51,825 nt of DNA from Nakamurella sp. (GCA_017882715.1 JADGOY010000007.1:1-51825); one strand, 5' to 3'. Counted from the first letter of the stretch, positions 23,086-31,688 are shown. Program-made: numbers and translations. Notes: generated from the sequence alone by a model not told the origin.

Positions 23086-23946
23086 TCAGGGCCTGGCGGT
23101 GTCTGCCCGGTCGCGGTCGGCATCCAGTGACCCCGAACCGCGTGCGTAGGCGTCCAGCACCGCCTGCGACAGCCTGGGCCACACCTTCGCCGCCCATGGC
23201 CCGAAATCTGTGTCGCACAACGACACACAGGCGAGCTGGGCGTCCGGGTCGACCCACAGGAAGCTGGCCGACTGCCCGAAATGGCCGAAGGTCCGCGGCG
23301 AATTGCCCGGCGCGGTCCAGTGCGGCTCCTTGTGGTCACGAATCTCGCAGCCAAGGCCCCAGTCGTTGGTCTTCTGCCGGCCGAATCCCGGGAGCACACC
23401 GGCCAGGCCGGGAAACGCCAGCGTGGAGATCTGATCCACCACGCGAGGGAGCAGCAGTGTGGGCTGTAGCAGTTCACGGGCCAGGATGGCCAGGTCGCGG
23501 ATGCCGGCGTGGGCGCCATGCGCCGGGGAACCGTCGAGCGCGGTCGAGCTCAAGCCCAGCAGGTCGAGGACCCGGTCGTGCAGGTCGTTCTCGAAGGAGC
23601 GGCCAGTGCGTCGCTCGAGATGGGTTGCCGCCACGTCGATTCCGCGGTTGGAGTAGATACGTCGAGTCCCTGGAGGGGCGAGTGCGCGGTCCTCGTCCAG
23701 GGCATACCCGGAAGCGTGGGCCAGCAGGTGCCGCAGCGTGGATCCGGGCGGACCGACCGGGTCGTCGAGACCGACGACGCCCTCGGCCGCGGCGTCCAGG
23801 ATGGTCAGCGCGGTCAGGACCTTGGTGACCGAGGCCGCACGATGGATGTTCCCGTCGTCGACCAGGTCGACCACCCCGTCGGCATCGACGATGGCGACCG
23901 ATGCCGTTCCGACCGGCCAGTCGGCGATTTCCCGGCCCAGATCCAT
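23086..23946 (-). CDS. Serine hydrolase of the class C beta-lactamase/esterase family
   Basis: A 286-residue protein from ATG 23946 behind AAAGGA. Motifs: SVTK (nucleophile Ser and Lys, in RAASVTKVLTAL), YSN (in RRIYSNRGID) and a GHFGQSASF triad motif in place of KTG, all typical of EstB/beta-lactamase-related hydrolases. HASGYALD corresponds to the family HTSG block. There is no signal peptide, so it is probably cytoplasmic. Such proteins include esterases and D-amino-acid peptidases; the substrate is not predictable. It appears intact although both neighbours are frameshifted. Confidence 0.87.
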   Translation of the reverse strand: MDLGREIADWPVGTASVAIVDADGVVDLVDDGNIHRAASVTKVLTALTILDAAAEGVVGLDDPVGPPGSTLRHLLAHASGYALDEDRALAPPGTRRIYSNRGIDVAATHLERRTGRSFENDLHDRVLDLLGLSSTALDGSPAHGAHAGIRDLAILARELLQPTLLLPRVVDQISTLAFPGLAGVLPGFGRQKTNDWGLGCEIRDHKEPHWTAPGNSPRTFGHFGQSASFLWVDPDAQLACVSLCDTDFGPWAAKVWPRLSQAVLDAYARGSGSLDADRDRADTARP

Positions 23947-24092
23947 GACGCGTCCTTTCCTCGCCTGCCGAGACGGCGCTGTCGCGTCCTGAAGAGTGCG
24001 GGGCATCGCACGCATGCAACAGGACGCAACGCGCCGAGGCTGCAAGCGGCATCGGTCGTTGCGGTCCCGCCAGAGTGTGCCAGCATCCTCGG

Positions 24093-24901
24093 GTGACAGG
24101 TGCCCCCGACCACCGCACGATCCGGTTGCTCCAGGATCAGGAGCTGCGCGACCCGCTGCTCGACATCGCCGTCGGACCGGCGCTGCTGCACCAGGCGGCG
24201 CGCGGCCCGTCGATGTCTCCCGGCGCCGCGCCGGTCCTCCGGATCTATCGCCCCAGGCCGACGGTGGCGTTCAGCGGCCGGGACTGCTCCGCTCCTGGCA
24301 TCGGCCGCGCCGGCGCCGCGGCGCGCGCGCATGGCTTCACCCCGGTTCGCCGGGGGGCCGGGGGCCGGGCCGTTGCCTACCATGGCGGAGCCTTGTGCAT
24401 TGATCATGTCAGCCCGGACGACGCCGAGAAGCGTTCCATCGCTGAGCGTTTCGTACTGTTCGGGGCGATGTACCGGCAGATGTTGCGGAGCCTGGGGCTC
24501 GAAGCGGCCGTCGGTGAGGTGCCGGGGGAGTATTGCCCGGGGGAGTACAGCGTCAACGACGGCCACGGCCACCAGCTGATCGGCACGGCCCAACGGTTGG
24601 TGCCAGGTGCGTGGCTGTTCGGTACCGTGGTGGTGATCCGCGATCGGGAACCGCTGCGCGAGGTGTTGGAGGCTGTCCACGCGGAGCTGGAGTTGGACTG
24701 GGATCCGGCGACCGTTGGCGCGATCCGGCGACAGTTGGCGCGGTCGACCGCTCGGCGCCGGGGGTCGGCCAGGCCGAGGTTGGGCGGGCGCTGCTCACCG
24801 CGTACGCCGGGACGGGGGAGCTGGTGCCGGAGCCACTGCCGGAGTCGGTGATCGACCTGGCTCTCGCCCGCGCGGATCGGCATCGCGTGCCGGAAGGCTG
24901 A
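24093..24901 (+). pseudogene. Lipoate-protein ligase A family gene with a frameshift
   Basis: From GTG 24093, frame 3 encodes a biotin/lipoyl ligase-fold domain: VLRIYRPRPTVAFSGRD, RRGAGGRAVAYHGGALCID, GEYSVNDGHGHQLIGTAQR. Near 24760, in a run of five G, the homologous sequence moves to frame 2 (VGQAEVGRALLTAYAGTGEL to the stop at 24901); one missing G explains it. In the family the lipoyl-AMP Lys sits in a G-x-K-[IL]-x-G block; here it reads HQLIG with Gln, so catalysis is doubtful even if the frameshift is an error. Not near lipoate-dependent dehydrogenase genes. Confidence 0.65.
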
Positions 24902-24992
24902 CAGCGGGGGTCGGGGTCGGCGTCGCCCTCGCGGCGTCCGTCCGCTCGCCTGTCGCGGTCTCGGCTCAGCCAAGCAGAGAACGCGGCTGCGT

Positions 24993-25000
24993 GCTACCTT
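24993..25000 (+). promoter_or_regulatory. Candidate extended -10 for the tRNA-like gene
   Basis: TGCTACCTT gives a TG-N extended -10 (TACCTT at 24995) 14 bp upstream of the mature 5' end. No clear -35 is seen. Confidence 0.35.
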
Positions 25001-25013
25001 CAAGACCCCGCCA

Positions 25014-25087
25014 GGGGCTGTGGCGTAGCCGGGAACGCAGCTCGACTTGTCGAGAAGTCAGAGGTTCGAATCCTCTCAGCTCCACCA
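25014..25087 (+). tRNA. tRNA-like gene with shortened anticodon arm
   Basis: A 74-nt sequence folds as a tRNA: 7-bp acceptor (GGGGCTG with CAGCTCC, including a G3-U70 wobble), 4-bp D stem (GCGT/ACGC), 5-bp T stem with the TTCGAAT loop, discriminator A73 and an encoded CCA. The anticodon arm is abnormal: CTCGA-CTTG-TCGAG leaves only four loop bases instead of seven (or a 4-bp stem with six loop bases). G3-U70 with A73 are the known identity elements for alanyl-tRNA synthetase, and the acceptor matches tmRNA. It resembles a tRNA that lost about three loop bases. It could be a decayed tRNA or a non-decoding alanine acceptor. Confidence 0.55.
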
Positions 25088-25391
25088 AGAAACTCGTCCG
25101 AGGGGCGTCTGCATCCGGCCTGCATTGTCTCGAAACCCATCTCCTCGCCCTGCACGGTGGCCGAGCCGTCCCCTTGGAGTCCCGATCACCATCGGTTCCG
25201 AAACACCTCGCGTTGCCCCTCCCGGCTGGACCTTCGTCCGCGGCAGGCCCCTCGCTCCGGACCCAAGCTGATCGCCCCGTTCGCGTTCGCGCCGCTGGCG
25301 CTGTTCGTCGCGCTGCTCGGCCCGGTCACCATCGGCATCACCGTGCTGACCAACTCCGCCGACACCCTTCCGCTGTCTTCGAGGCACGAGT

Positions 25392-25893
25392 GTCGCCCTG
25401 ATCGGGCGGCATGCCGTCGAGACCATCGACATGGGCGGCGGTTCCGCCCAGGTCAACCCGCCGTACCAGGCCAGCGTGGCGGACGGGCCGACCGTCCTGC
25501 TCGGTGACGCGGTCACCGTCCCCGACGGGGTCGAGGTCCGCACTCGGCCGGTGCCGGCCCCCGGCGGATTCCTCACCGACCCGAAACCGGCCGGCCCGGA
25601 GCGCGTTTCACCCTGCTGGATGCCGACGGCGCGGGTGATCGAGGAGCGGCTGAGCCCGCCCGCGACCACCCTGATCGGGTTCGACGACGACTTCGAGGAA
25701 ACCGTTCACCAGGTCCGGTTCCGGGCCAGGATCAATGCCAGCCATCGCGGCCGCTCTGCTCGGCGACATCGAGCCGGCCGGCCGGCTGGTCACCACGTTC
25801 CCCACCGCGGATGCTGCCACCCGGCCTGGTCGGTGGCCCCCGTCAATGGCGACATCGAGTACACGGAAGGCACTTTCATACCAACCCGAATGA
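25392..25893 (+). pseudogene. Glycoside hydrolase family 3 (beta-glucosidase) remnant
   Basis: Fragments of a GH3 C-terminal half: VALIGRHAVETIDMGGGSAQ and DGVEV in frame 3, RFTLLDADG in another frame, VIEERLSPPATTLIGFDDDF back in frame 3, then after an apparent internal deletion near 25738 AALLGDIEPAGRLVTTFP (frame 1) and VNGDIEYTEGTFI. The pieces are in the right order for GH3 but with several frameshifts and no N-terminal catalytic domain. The 304 bp upstream (25088-25391) hold only a hydrophobic stretch too short to assign. Confidence 0.7.
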
Positions 25894-25934
25894 GAACCGA
25901 CCTGAATGAAAACCAACCCGAATGAGAGCCGAGG

Positions 25935-26060
25935 GACGGTGCCGAGCTGCTCATGCATGTCGGGATCGACACCGTGAACGTCGGCGCCAAGGCATTCCGG
26001 ACCCTGCGGGGTTCGGCTCGGTCTCGCCGGCGACGTCGCGGTGCCGTCACCCGGGGCGCC
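25935..26060 (+). pseudogene. PTS EIIA (glucose/beta-glucoside type) remnant
   Basis: A fragment DGAELLMHVGIDTVNVGAKA matches the phospho-His region of EIIA(Glc)/BglF-type domains (family pattern HxGxDTV-L-x-G-x-x-F). The His and the GIDTV core are readable in frame 3; the continuation (GDVAVTRGA) is in another frame. Only about 40 residues remain. Confidence 0.6.
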
Positions 26061-26091
26061 GCTCTGCTCACCGTGACGTGTACGCGACCCG

Positions 26092-26340
26092 TACCGGATC
26101 GATTCCCTGCGCCAGCACATCGAGCAGATCCGGCTGGCCATCACCGACGGCGTCGAGGTCCTCGGTTGCTGCCCGTGGAGCGCGATCGACCTGGTTTCTA
26201 CCCACCAGGGCGCCGCGAAGCGGAATGGCCTATCTACGTGAACCGGGCCGCGCACGACCTGCTCGACCTGCGGCGCCGCAAGGCAAGTTCCTACTGGTGG
26301 GGGCAGGTGGCCGCCAGCAACGGCGTTGATCTGTCGGAGC
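26092..26340 (+). pseudogene. GH1 6-phospho-beta-glucosidase 3' remnant
   Basis: Frame 1 reads YRIDSLRQHIEQIRLAITDG, PWSAIDLVSTHQG, then a single missing base shifts to NRAAHDLLDLRRRKASSYWW and AASNGVDL. This is the conserved C-terminal part of GH1 6-phospho-beta-glucosidases (D-Y-L-x-x-H-I ... PWGCIDLVS ... R-x-K-K-S-F-x-W-Y ... SNG). Everything upstream, including both catalytic Glu regions, is gone. Confidence 0.7.
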
Positions 26341-26413
26341 TCGCGTCGAGGTGGCGGACGTCCTCGCAGCGGGGCTTTTCTCAGAGCTGTCATACATTGC
26401 TGCGACGCGGAGT

Positions 26414-28189
26414 TCATGTCACCGCATAGATCTGTCGGGTCGTAGGAACCGGGCTCGGCGACCGTTCTGCCGCGCCTGTGTCGGTAGATACCGGGGAGAC
26501 GATCGGGGAGACGATAGCGCCGGCCACGACGTCGGCGTAGTGGATGACGCCCATCAGCCGCCGCCCGTCCAGCACGGGGAGCAGCCAGGCCCGGCGCTCG
26601 GCCATCAGGCGGGTGGCCTCATCGACGGGGTCGTTCACCCCGATGGTGACCCCAGGTGCCTGCGCCAAGGAGGCAGCGGTCGCGGGGCTACCGCCCGCGG
26701 CCAGGCAACGCAGGCCGATGTCCCGGTAGTCGACGATTCCGCACAGCTCGCCGTGCTCGTCGCAGACCGGAACGGTGGCCGCCTTCAGGCGGCGCATGGT
26801 CCTGGCCACCTGTTGCCAGGTGTCGTCCGGCGACACCGAGTCGGGATGCGCCGTCATCACCTCCCAGGCGCGGGTGGCGGTCTGCCGATGGCGTTCCCGC
26901 ACCAGCGAATCGGCGATCGCACCGGTTCCCGGTTGCACAGGAATGTCGCCCGGTTGCACGGGAATGTCGCGGACCAGCGACAGCGGCCCGTCCGTCAACG
27001 CCCCGTCCGATGCGCCGGCCGGGACCTCGCCGACGGTCGCCAACTCCCCGCAGAGGTTGACCTTCACGCTGCCGCGGAAGGGTACCGGGCCATGCGGCGA
27101 GGAGCCGGCGTTCACCGACCCCCGACCCGGAAACCGCTGTGCCGCAACGATGCCCCACCCGATCAGGGCCACGCTGCCCACCGAGAGCAGCCGATACACG
27201 ACAACGGCGGCCAACGCGGCCTTCCACGGCGCGCCCGCGGTGGTCAGCCCGAGCATCAGGGCCGCCTCGACCACACCCAGCCCGCCGGGTACCGGGGTCA
27301 AGCTGGTCGCCGCCATTCCGGCTGTGTAGGTGATGAGCAGGGCGGGAAGGCTGACATGCACGCCGAATGCGGCGCAGCACGCGGCCAGGCAGGCGACGTC
27401 CAGCACCCAGTTGACCAGCGACAGCGTCCAGGCGTCGATCCATGACCGCCGGGACGGCCGGATCACCCTGAGGTCGTCGATGAGTCCGGCAAGGCGGGCG
27501 TAGCCGGTTTCTGCGGGGCGGCCGCGCAGGCGATTCACCCAGCGCAGCACCTGCCCGGCAGGCACCGCGAGCCGTTCGGGTGTGGAGGTGAGGTAGGCGA
27601 TCCCGGCCATCAGCAACAGCACCGCGGTGATCTCCACCGCCGATTGCAGGAACGAACCCGTCGATCCGCCGCCGAGGATGACGCCGGTCGCGCCGACCAC
27701 CGACAGCGTCGCGGTCGCCAGCAGCCCGGTGACCGCCACACACCAGGTGGCGACGGCGGTCGGGGCGCCCCACACCCGGATCCGCCGGAAGGTGTAGGTA
27801 GCGGAGACGACGCCGCCGCCGGGCAGCGTGGTGTTCAGGGCGCCCGCGGCGTAGCTGACGGCAACCGAATTGGCCAGCGGCACCCGGACTCCCGCGGCAA
27901 GCAGCATCCGCTGCCGGACGCGGGCGAAGGCGATCATCGAGGCGACCGTGGCGACTGCGGCGGTGGCCAGCCAGGCCAACGACGACTGCCCCAGCGACCC
28001 GACAGCGGAGAGCACGGACGGCGTCACCAGCACGAGTTCGATGGTCAGCAAGGTGACCACCAGTGCGCCCACCGCGAGGCGAACGGCCCGAGCCCGCGCT
28101 GTGCGAGGCCGGTGGGTCGCCGGATGCTGCATCATCGCCGGGCCCTGGATGCTCGCCGGGTCCTGACTCGCTACAGCGGTCATCCTCAT
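26414..28189 (-). CDS. Lysylphosphatidylglycerol-flippase-like (UPF0104) membrane protein fused to two CBS domains
   Basis: A 591-residue protein from ATG 28189 behind AAGGA. The N-terminal part has about eight membrane helices with UPF0104/AglD-type motifs: YAAGALNTTLPGGG, LVNWVLDVACLAACCAAFGV and the signature TSLTPVPGGLGVVEAALM. A linker follows containing a 21-bp duplication (two DIPVQPG units, 26931-26972), and then two CBS domains (RAWEVMTAHPDSVSPDDTWQ and AQAPGVTIGVNDPVDEATRL). UPF0104 proteins move or handle lipid-linked molecules; CBS pairs bind adenylates or c-di-AMP. The fusion suggests nucleotide-controlled lipid flipping (inference). MprF's cytosolic aminoacyl-transferase domain is absent. 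Confidence 0.82.
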   Translation of the reverse strand: MRMTAVASQDPASIQGPAMMQHPATHRPRTARARAVRLAVGALVVTLLTIELVLVTPSVLSAVGSLGQSSLAWLATAAVATVASMIAFARVRQRMLLAAGVRVPLANSVAVSYAAGALNTTLPGGGVVSATYTFRRIRVWGAPTAVATWCVAVTGLLATATLSVVGATGVILGGGSTGSFLQSAVEITAVLLLMAGIAYLTSTPERLAVPAGQVLRWVNRLRGRPAETGYARLAGLIDDLRVIRPSRRSWIDAWTLSLVNWVLDVACLAACCAAFGVHVSLPALLITYTAGMAATSLTPVPGGLGVVEAALMLGLTTAGAPWKAALAAVVVYRLLSVGSVALIGWGIVAAQRFPGRGSVNAGSSPHGPVPFRGSVKVNLCGELATVGEVPAGASDGALTDGPLSLVRDIPVQPGDIPVQPGTGAIADSLVRERHRQTATRAWEVMTAHPDSVSPDDTWQQVARTMRRLKAATVPVCDEHGELCGIVDYRDIGLRCLAAGGSPATAASLAQAPGVTIGVNDPVDEATRLMAERRAWLLPVLDGRRLMGVIHYADVVAGAIVSPIVSPVSTDTGAAERSPSPVPTTRQIYAVT

Positions 28190-28237
28190 CGGGGTCCTTC
28201 CACAGGCCTGGGTGACCTCGATGATTCCCGCGGTCTA

Positions 28238-29638
28238 CTAGCTCCCTGCTGGCTGTGGTTTCGATTCCGGTAAGAAGTCCCCGGACGCGACGGTGAACCC
28301 GATGACCGCACCGCCGCCCGGCCGGGCGGCAGCGGACACCCTACCGCTGTGCTCGGCCGCGACTTCCTGCACGATCGACAGTCCCAGCCCCGACCCGGAC
28401 ATGCTCCGCGCCGTCGCCGCGCGGTAGAAGCGATCGAAGATCCGATCGGCGTCTTCGGGTTCGAGGCCGGGACCGCGATCGAGCACCTCGACCGTGGTGC
28501 CGTGCACGCGAACCTCGATCGGGTCGCGGCCGTCAGGGTCGAACTTGACGGCGTTGTCCAGCAGGTTGGACAGCGCCCGCTCGACCGCATGCGGGCGGGC
28601 GAGGACCACACTCGGTGCGGCGTCGACCGTGATGGTGCGGCCGCTCCGCCGCCGGTATCGCTCGGCGGTGCGCTCGGCCAGCGACGCGAGGTCGATGGGT
28701 TCCGGCTGCTCGGCGTCGCGCCGATCGGTGGCCAGTTCGACCAGCTCGTTGACCAGGTTGGTCAGCTCGCGGGTTTCGCCGTCGACGTCGTCGAGCAACC
28801 TGCGCTGCGAGGTGGGCGAGAGTTCGCCGAATCGGCGCATGACGCTGACGTTGGTACGCAGGCTTGTCAGCGGCGTCCGCAACTCGTGGCCGGCATTCTG
28901 GAGAAGCCGGTTCTGGTCGTCCCGGGAGCGGGCCAACTCCGCCAGCATCGACTGCATCGAGGCGCTGAGCCGGCCCACCTCGTCGCGGCCGCCCGCGGGT
29001 ATCTCCACGTCGAGGTGACCGGTGGAGCTCACCCGTTCGGCAACCTCGGTCAGGCCGGTCAGCCGCCGGGTGATCTGCCGGGCGACCAACCAACCCGCCA
29101 CTGCCGCCACCAGCAGCACGATCAGCCCGACCACCGCGATGGTGACCGCGAGAGTGCCCAGCACGCGGGAGGTCTCGCCAAGATCACGGGCCACCTGAAT
29201 CGCCCCGCCGTCGTTGCCCAGCGCCTGCGTCAGCACCCGGAACGACCTGTCGCCCACCGTGACGTCCTCGTACGACCGGGTGCCGGCGGCGGCGCCGGGC
29301 GCCGCCAACGCCTGGTCGGCCGCGCTGACTCCGATGCCGGCGTCGACCCCCATGATCTGGGTGACCGACCCATCGGAGGCGATGACCCGCGCCGTCTGGA
29401 TGAAGCCTTCGGTGGCCCGCGTCGCCGGTGGCTGGCCGGTGGTGGCATTGGCGGCGGCAGCTGTGACGACCGCGAGGGTCCCGGGTGAGGACAGCGTGGT
29501 CGCCGCCGCGGCCAACGACCTGTCCACCTCGATGCGCAGGTTGTGCGCGGTCAGGGTGTAGGTGAACGCACCCACCAACGCGGCCACCACAACGGCGACC
29601 ACGGCGAAGGCGACCACGAACTTCTGCCGGAGCGTCAT
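28238..29638 (-). CDS. Sensor histidine kinase (MprB/OmpR-type partner)
   Basis: About 466 residues. An N-terminal helix (FVVAFAVVAVVVAALVGAF), an extracytoplasmic sensor of about 130 residues and a second helix (LAVTIAVVGLIVLLVAAVAG) precede a HAMP domain, H-box NAGHELRTPLTS, N-box NLLDNAVKF, DRGPG, FDRFYR and GSGLGLSIV. All catalytic motifs are present. ATG 29638 is preferred because GATGAGG sits just upstream; GTG 29644 is two codons earlier and lies one base after the regulator stop. Cotranscribed with the response regulator, resembling MprA-MprB of mycobacteria. The extracellular signal is unknown. Confidence 0.92.
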   Translation of the reverse strand: MTLRQKFVVAFAVVAVVVAALVGAFTYTLTAHNLRIEVDRSLAAAATTLSSPGTLAVVTAAAANATTGQPPATRATEGFIQTARVIASDGSVTQIMGVDAGIGVSAADQALAAPGAAAGTRSYEDVTVGDRSFRVLTQALGNDGGAIQVARDLGETSRVLGTLAVTIAVVGLIVLLVAAVAGWLVARQITRRLTGLTEVAERVSSTGHLDVEIPAGGRDEVGRLSASMQSMLAELARSRDDQNRLLQNAGHELRTPLTSLRTNVSVMRRFGELSPTSQRRLLDDVDGETRELTNLVNELVELATDRRDAEQPEPIDLASLAERTAERYRRRSGRTITVDAAPSVVLARPHAVERALSNLLDNAVKFDPDGRDPIEVRVHGTTVEVLDRGPGLEPEDADRIFDRFYRAATARSMSGSGLGLSIVQEVAAEHSGRVSAAARPGGGAVIGFTVASGDFLPESKPQPAGS

Positions 29639-29645
29639 GCGCACC

Positions 29646-30335
29646 TCATCCCGGCGAGATGCTGTAGCCGACCCCGCGCACCGTCCGGATCAACGCGGGG
29701 GCTCCGACGGATTCGAGTTTGCGCCGGAGATAGCTGATGTAGACGGCGAGGTTCTTCGAGTCCGGGCCGAAGTCGTAGCCCCAGATCTGGTCGTAGATCG
29801 CACCGTGGCTCAGCACGATGCCGGCATTGCGCACCAGCATCTCCAGCAAGTCGAACTCGGTCTTGGTCAGCTCCAGTTCGTGACCCTGCCACCACGCGCG
29901 CCGGCTGTCCGGATCGACTCGCAACCCGTTGGCCTGCAACGCCGCGTCGCTCTCGTCAGCCGGATTCGGTCGGGTCCGGCGCAACAACGCGCGGAGCCGG
30001 GCCAGCAACTCGTCCAGCTCGAACGGTTTGGCGAGGTAGTCGTCGGCCCCGGCGTCCAGACCGGCGACCCTGGCGGTGAGTTCGACCCGGGCGGTCAGCA
30101 TCAGGATCGGGGTGCGGATCCCGTCCGCGCGCAGCACCCGGCAGACCCCCAGGCCGTCGACACCCGGCATCATCACGTCGAGCACAACCACGTCAGGCTC
30201 GTCACGCCGGGCCACCGACAACGCCTGCACACCGTCGATCACCGACGTCACGGCATAGCCCTCGAGTTCCAGCGCGCGCTCGAGGGATTCGCGGATCGCG
30301 CGGTCGTCATCGGCCAGCAGCACGCGGTAGCTCAC
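29646..30335 (-). CDS. OmpR/MprA-type response regulator
   Basis: A 229-residue regulator from GTG 30335. The receiver has ADDDRAI, phosphoacceptor Asp in VVVLDVMMPG, TAR switch and the KPF Lys. The winged-helix output has ELTKTEFDLLEMLVRNAG, YDQIWGYDF, YISYLRRKLE and RTVRGVGYS. GTG 30335 gives the canonical VSYRVLLADDD N-terminus; an ATG 15 codons upstream (30380) adds residues not seen in the family. First gene of the pair with the kinase at 28238. The promoter should lie in 30336-30909. Confidence 0.93.
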   Translation of the reverse strand: MSYRVLLADDDRAIRESLERALELEGYAVTSVIDGVQALSVARRDEPDVVVLDVMMPGVDGLGVCRVLRADGIRTPILMLTARVELTARVAGLDAGADDYLAKPFELDELLARLRALLRRTRPNPADESDAALQANGLRVDPDSRRAWWQGHELELTKTEFDLLEMLVRNAGIVLSHGAIYDQIWGYDFGPDSKNLAVYISYLRRKLESVGAPALIRTVRGVGYSISPG

Positions 30336-30909
30336 CCCCCCATGGTGACGCACCAGCGGAATTCCGTCCGTCACTCGCACTGAGTTCTTACGTTCACGTT
30401 CTGACGGTGACCAGGGGTCGGCCTCGTCGGCACGGTTGCCGCCTGCGTGAATGAGGGCTCAGATCTCAAGTCTGGTCTCGGTGATCGCCGGCGGGAACCC
30501 TGGGGGAGGTCCGCGGGCCGGCCGGCGGGCTTGACCCCCGGCCAACTGCTGCCAACCGGTACTTCTCGACCCTCCAGCCTCGGTGCTGGCGCAGAGATGT
30601 TGGGTGGCGAGACCGTGACCAGGCCCGATCGGTCCGTGCCTGTCGCGGTTCGTCTGACCGGACAGCGTGCACCGTGTAGTCCCCGATCGGAGTCCGGTGG
30701 TGGCGACGTGGTCACGGAGGTAGCCCTCAGGTAGGGCAGGGTGAAGTCGACGTGGCCACACTTCGGAACCGCGACGCTCCATGCGACCATGCGACGGACA
30801 TGCGTTCCCGCAAGAGACGGTCCCGCAGGGAGGTGACCCAGCCCAAACGCGGCCGCCGCGGGCTGGTCTGACGCAAACAAGGTGCACCGCGGTGACGTTC
30901 ACTGTCGGT
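30336..30909. other. 574-bp region with no supported gene
   Basis: Open frames on both strands overlap one another and lack family motifs or ribosome binding sites. The region separates the regulator start from the 3' end of the truncated receiver gene. The missing helix-turn-helix of that receiver is not readable here in any frame. Confidence 0.5.
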
Positions 30910-31308
30910 TCACGGTCGGTCCCAGGGCCAGGCGCTCTCTCCGGCTGCCACCGCTCGCACCGCGTTGACAAGCCCAGTCGCTTCACCGTTCTTGACCAGA
31001 CATCCCACAGCACCGGCCGCTGCAGCCTGTTCCACCATGTGTGGGCTGACCCTTCCGGTCAGGATGAGAACGCGGACACCCGGCCGGCGCGCCAGCAGGG
31101 TCCGGGTGGCCTGTCCTCCATCGATCACCGGCATCCGGAGGTCCATCACCACCACGTCGGGGTGCACGGCGTCGGCCACCTCGATGACCTGGGCGCGGTC
31201 GTCGCACTCACCGACGACCACCATCCCGGCGGTCTCCGACAACACCGCGCCGACTCCGGACCGGGCAAGCACATGGTCATCGACGACCAAGACGCGGATG
31301 TCACCCAT
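30910..31308 (-). CDS. NarL-type receiver without DNA-binding domain (truncated regulator)
   Basis: A 132-residue protein from ATG 31308 with GAGGA 8 nt upstream. REC motifs: VVDDH, phosphoacceptor Asp in VVVMDLRMPV, ILTGR switch, CLVKNG Lys. Full-length NarL/LuxR regulators continue after the block VRAVAAGES with a linker and helix-turn-helix; here the frame ends within eight residues (AWPWDRP then stop). Truncation of a former full-length regulator is likelier than a natural receiver-only protein because it stops inside the linker. No kinase is adjacent. Confidence 0.75.
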   Translation of the reverse strand: MGDIRVLVVDDHVLARSGVGAVLSETAGMVVVGECDDRAQVIEVADAVHPDVVVMDLRMPVIDGGQATRTLLARRPGVRVLILTGRVSPHMVEQAAAAGAVGCLVKNGEATGLVNAVRAVAAGESAWPWDRP

Positions 31309-31455
31309 GTGCCCGTCCTCATTGTCGATCTCGGCGGTGCCGTCTGCTCCCGCTCCTCTTTGGCATATGTTCGTCCGTCGCGGGCCGGCAGCAGGCACGC
31401 AAACATGACCATCGCCGGCCCGGCCAATTCGCAACAGGAGTTGCCAGGGACAGCG

Positions 31456-31539
31456 TCAGATCCTCAGCTCGGCCTGGCGCAACGCATCCTCCGGATTCAG
31501 CTGAGAGCCTGCGCCGGTGACGATATTCCAGTCTGGCAT
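31456..31539 (-). CDS. Possible 27-residue small ORF upstream of the truncated receiver
   Basis: ATG 31539 to TGA 31456 encodes a peptide starting MPDWNIVTGAG and ending LRQAELRI, with protein-like composition in contrast to the flanking sequence. It could be a small leader gene or the first codons of a lost gene. The 380 bp between 31309 and 31688 hold nothing else I can support. Confidence 0.25.
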   Translation of the reverse strand: MPDWNIVTGAGSQLNPEDALRQAELRI

Positions 31540-31688
31540 GCCTGAATAGTGCTGTTTGAGGGTTTTTCGTCTCCCCGACTGGCGGTGCGTCCCGGGCACG
31601 GTCCTGCTGAATGGTCTGCCGAAGGCGGCTCGGCGAAGGCCCCCCGCGGTGTCACATGGCGATTCTCCGCGTGATGAGGATTGGCCCC

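Noticed and set aside
25014-25087. tmRNA or an integration site at ssrA
   Set aside because: The acceptor matches tmRNA, but the 74-nt sequence has complete D and T arms and no tag ORF, and no integrase gene is visible nearby.
25262-25380. Hydrophobic stretch that might be a PTS EIIC remnant
   Set aside because: One Ala/Leu/Val-rich segment is not enough to assign a family, although it precedes the GH3 and EIIA remnants.
24093-26411. Programmed frameshifting to explain the broken genes
   Set aside because: No slippery heptamer plus stem structure is evident, and the GH3/GH1 remnants also have large deletions, so decay or error is simpler.
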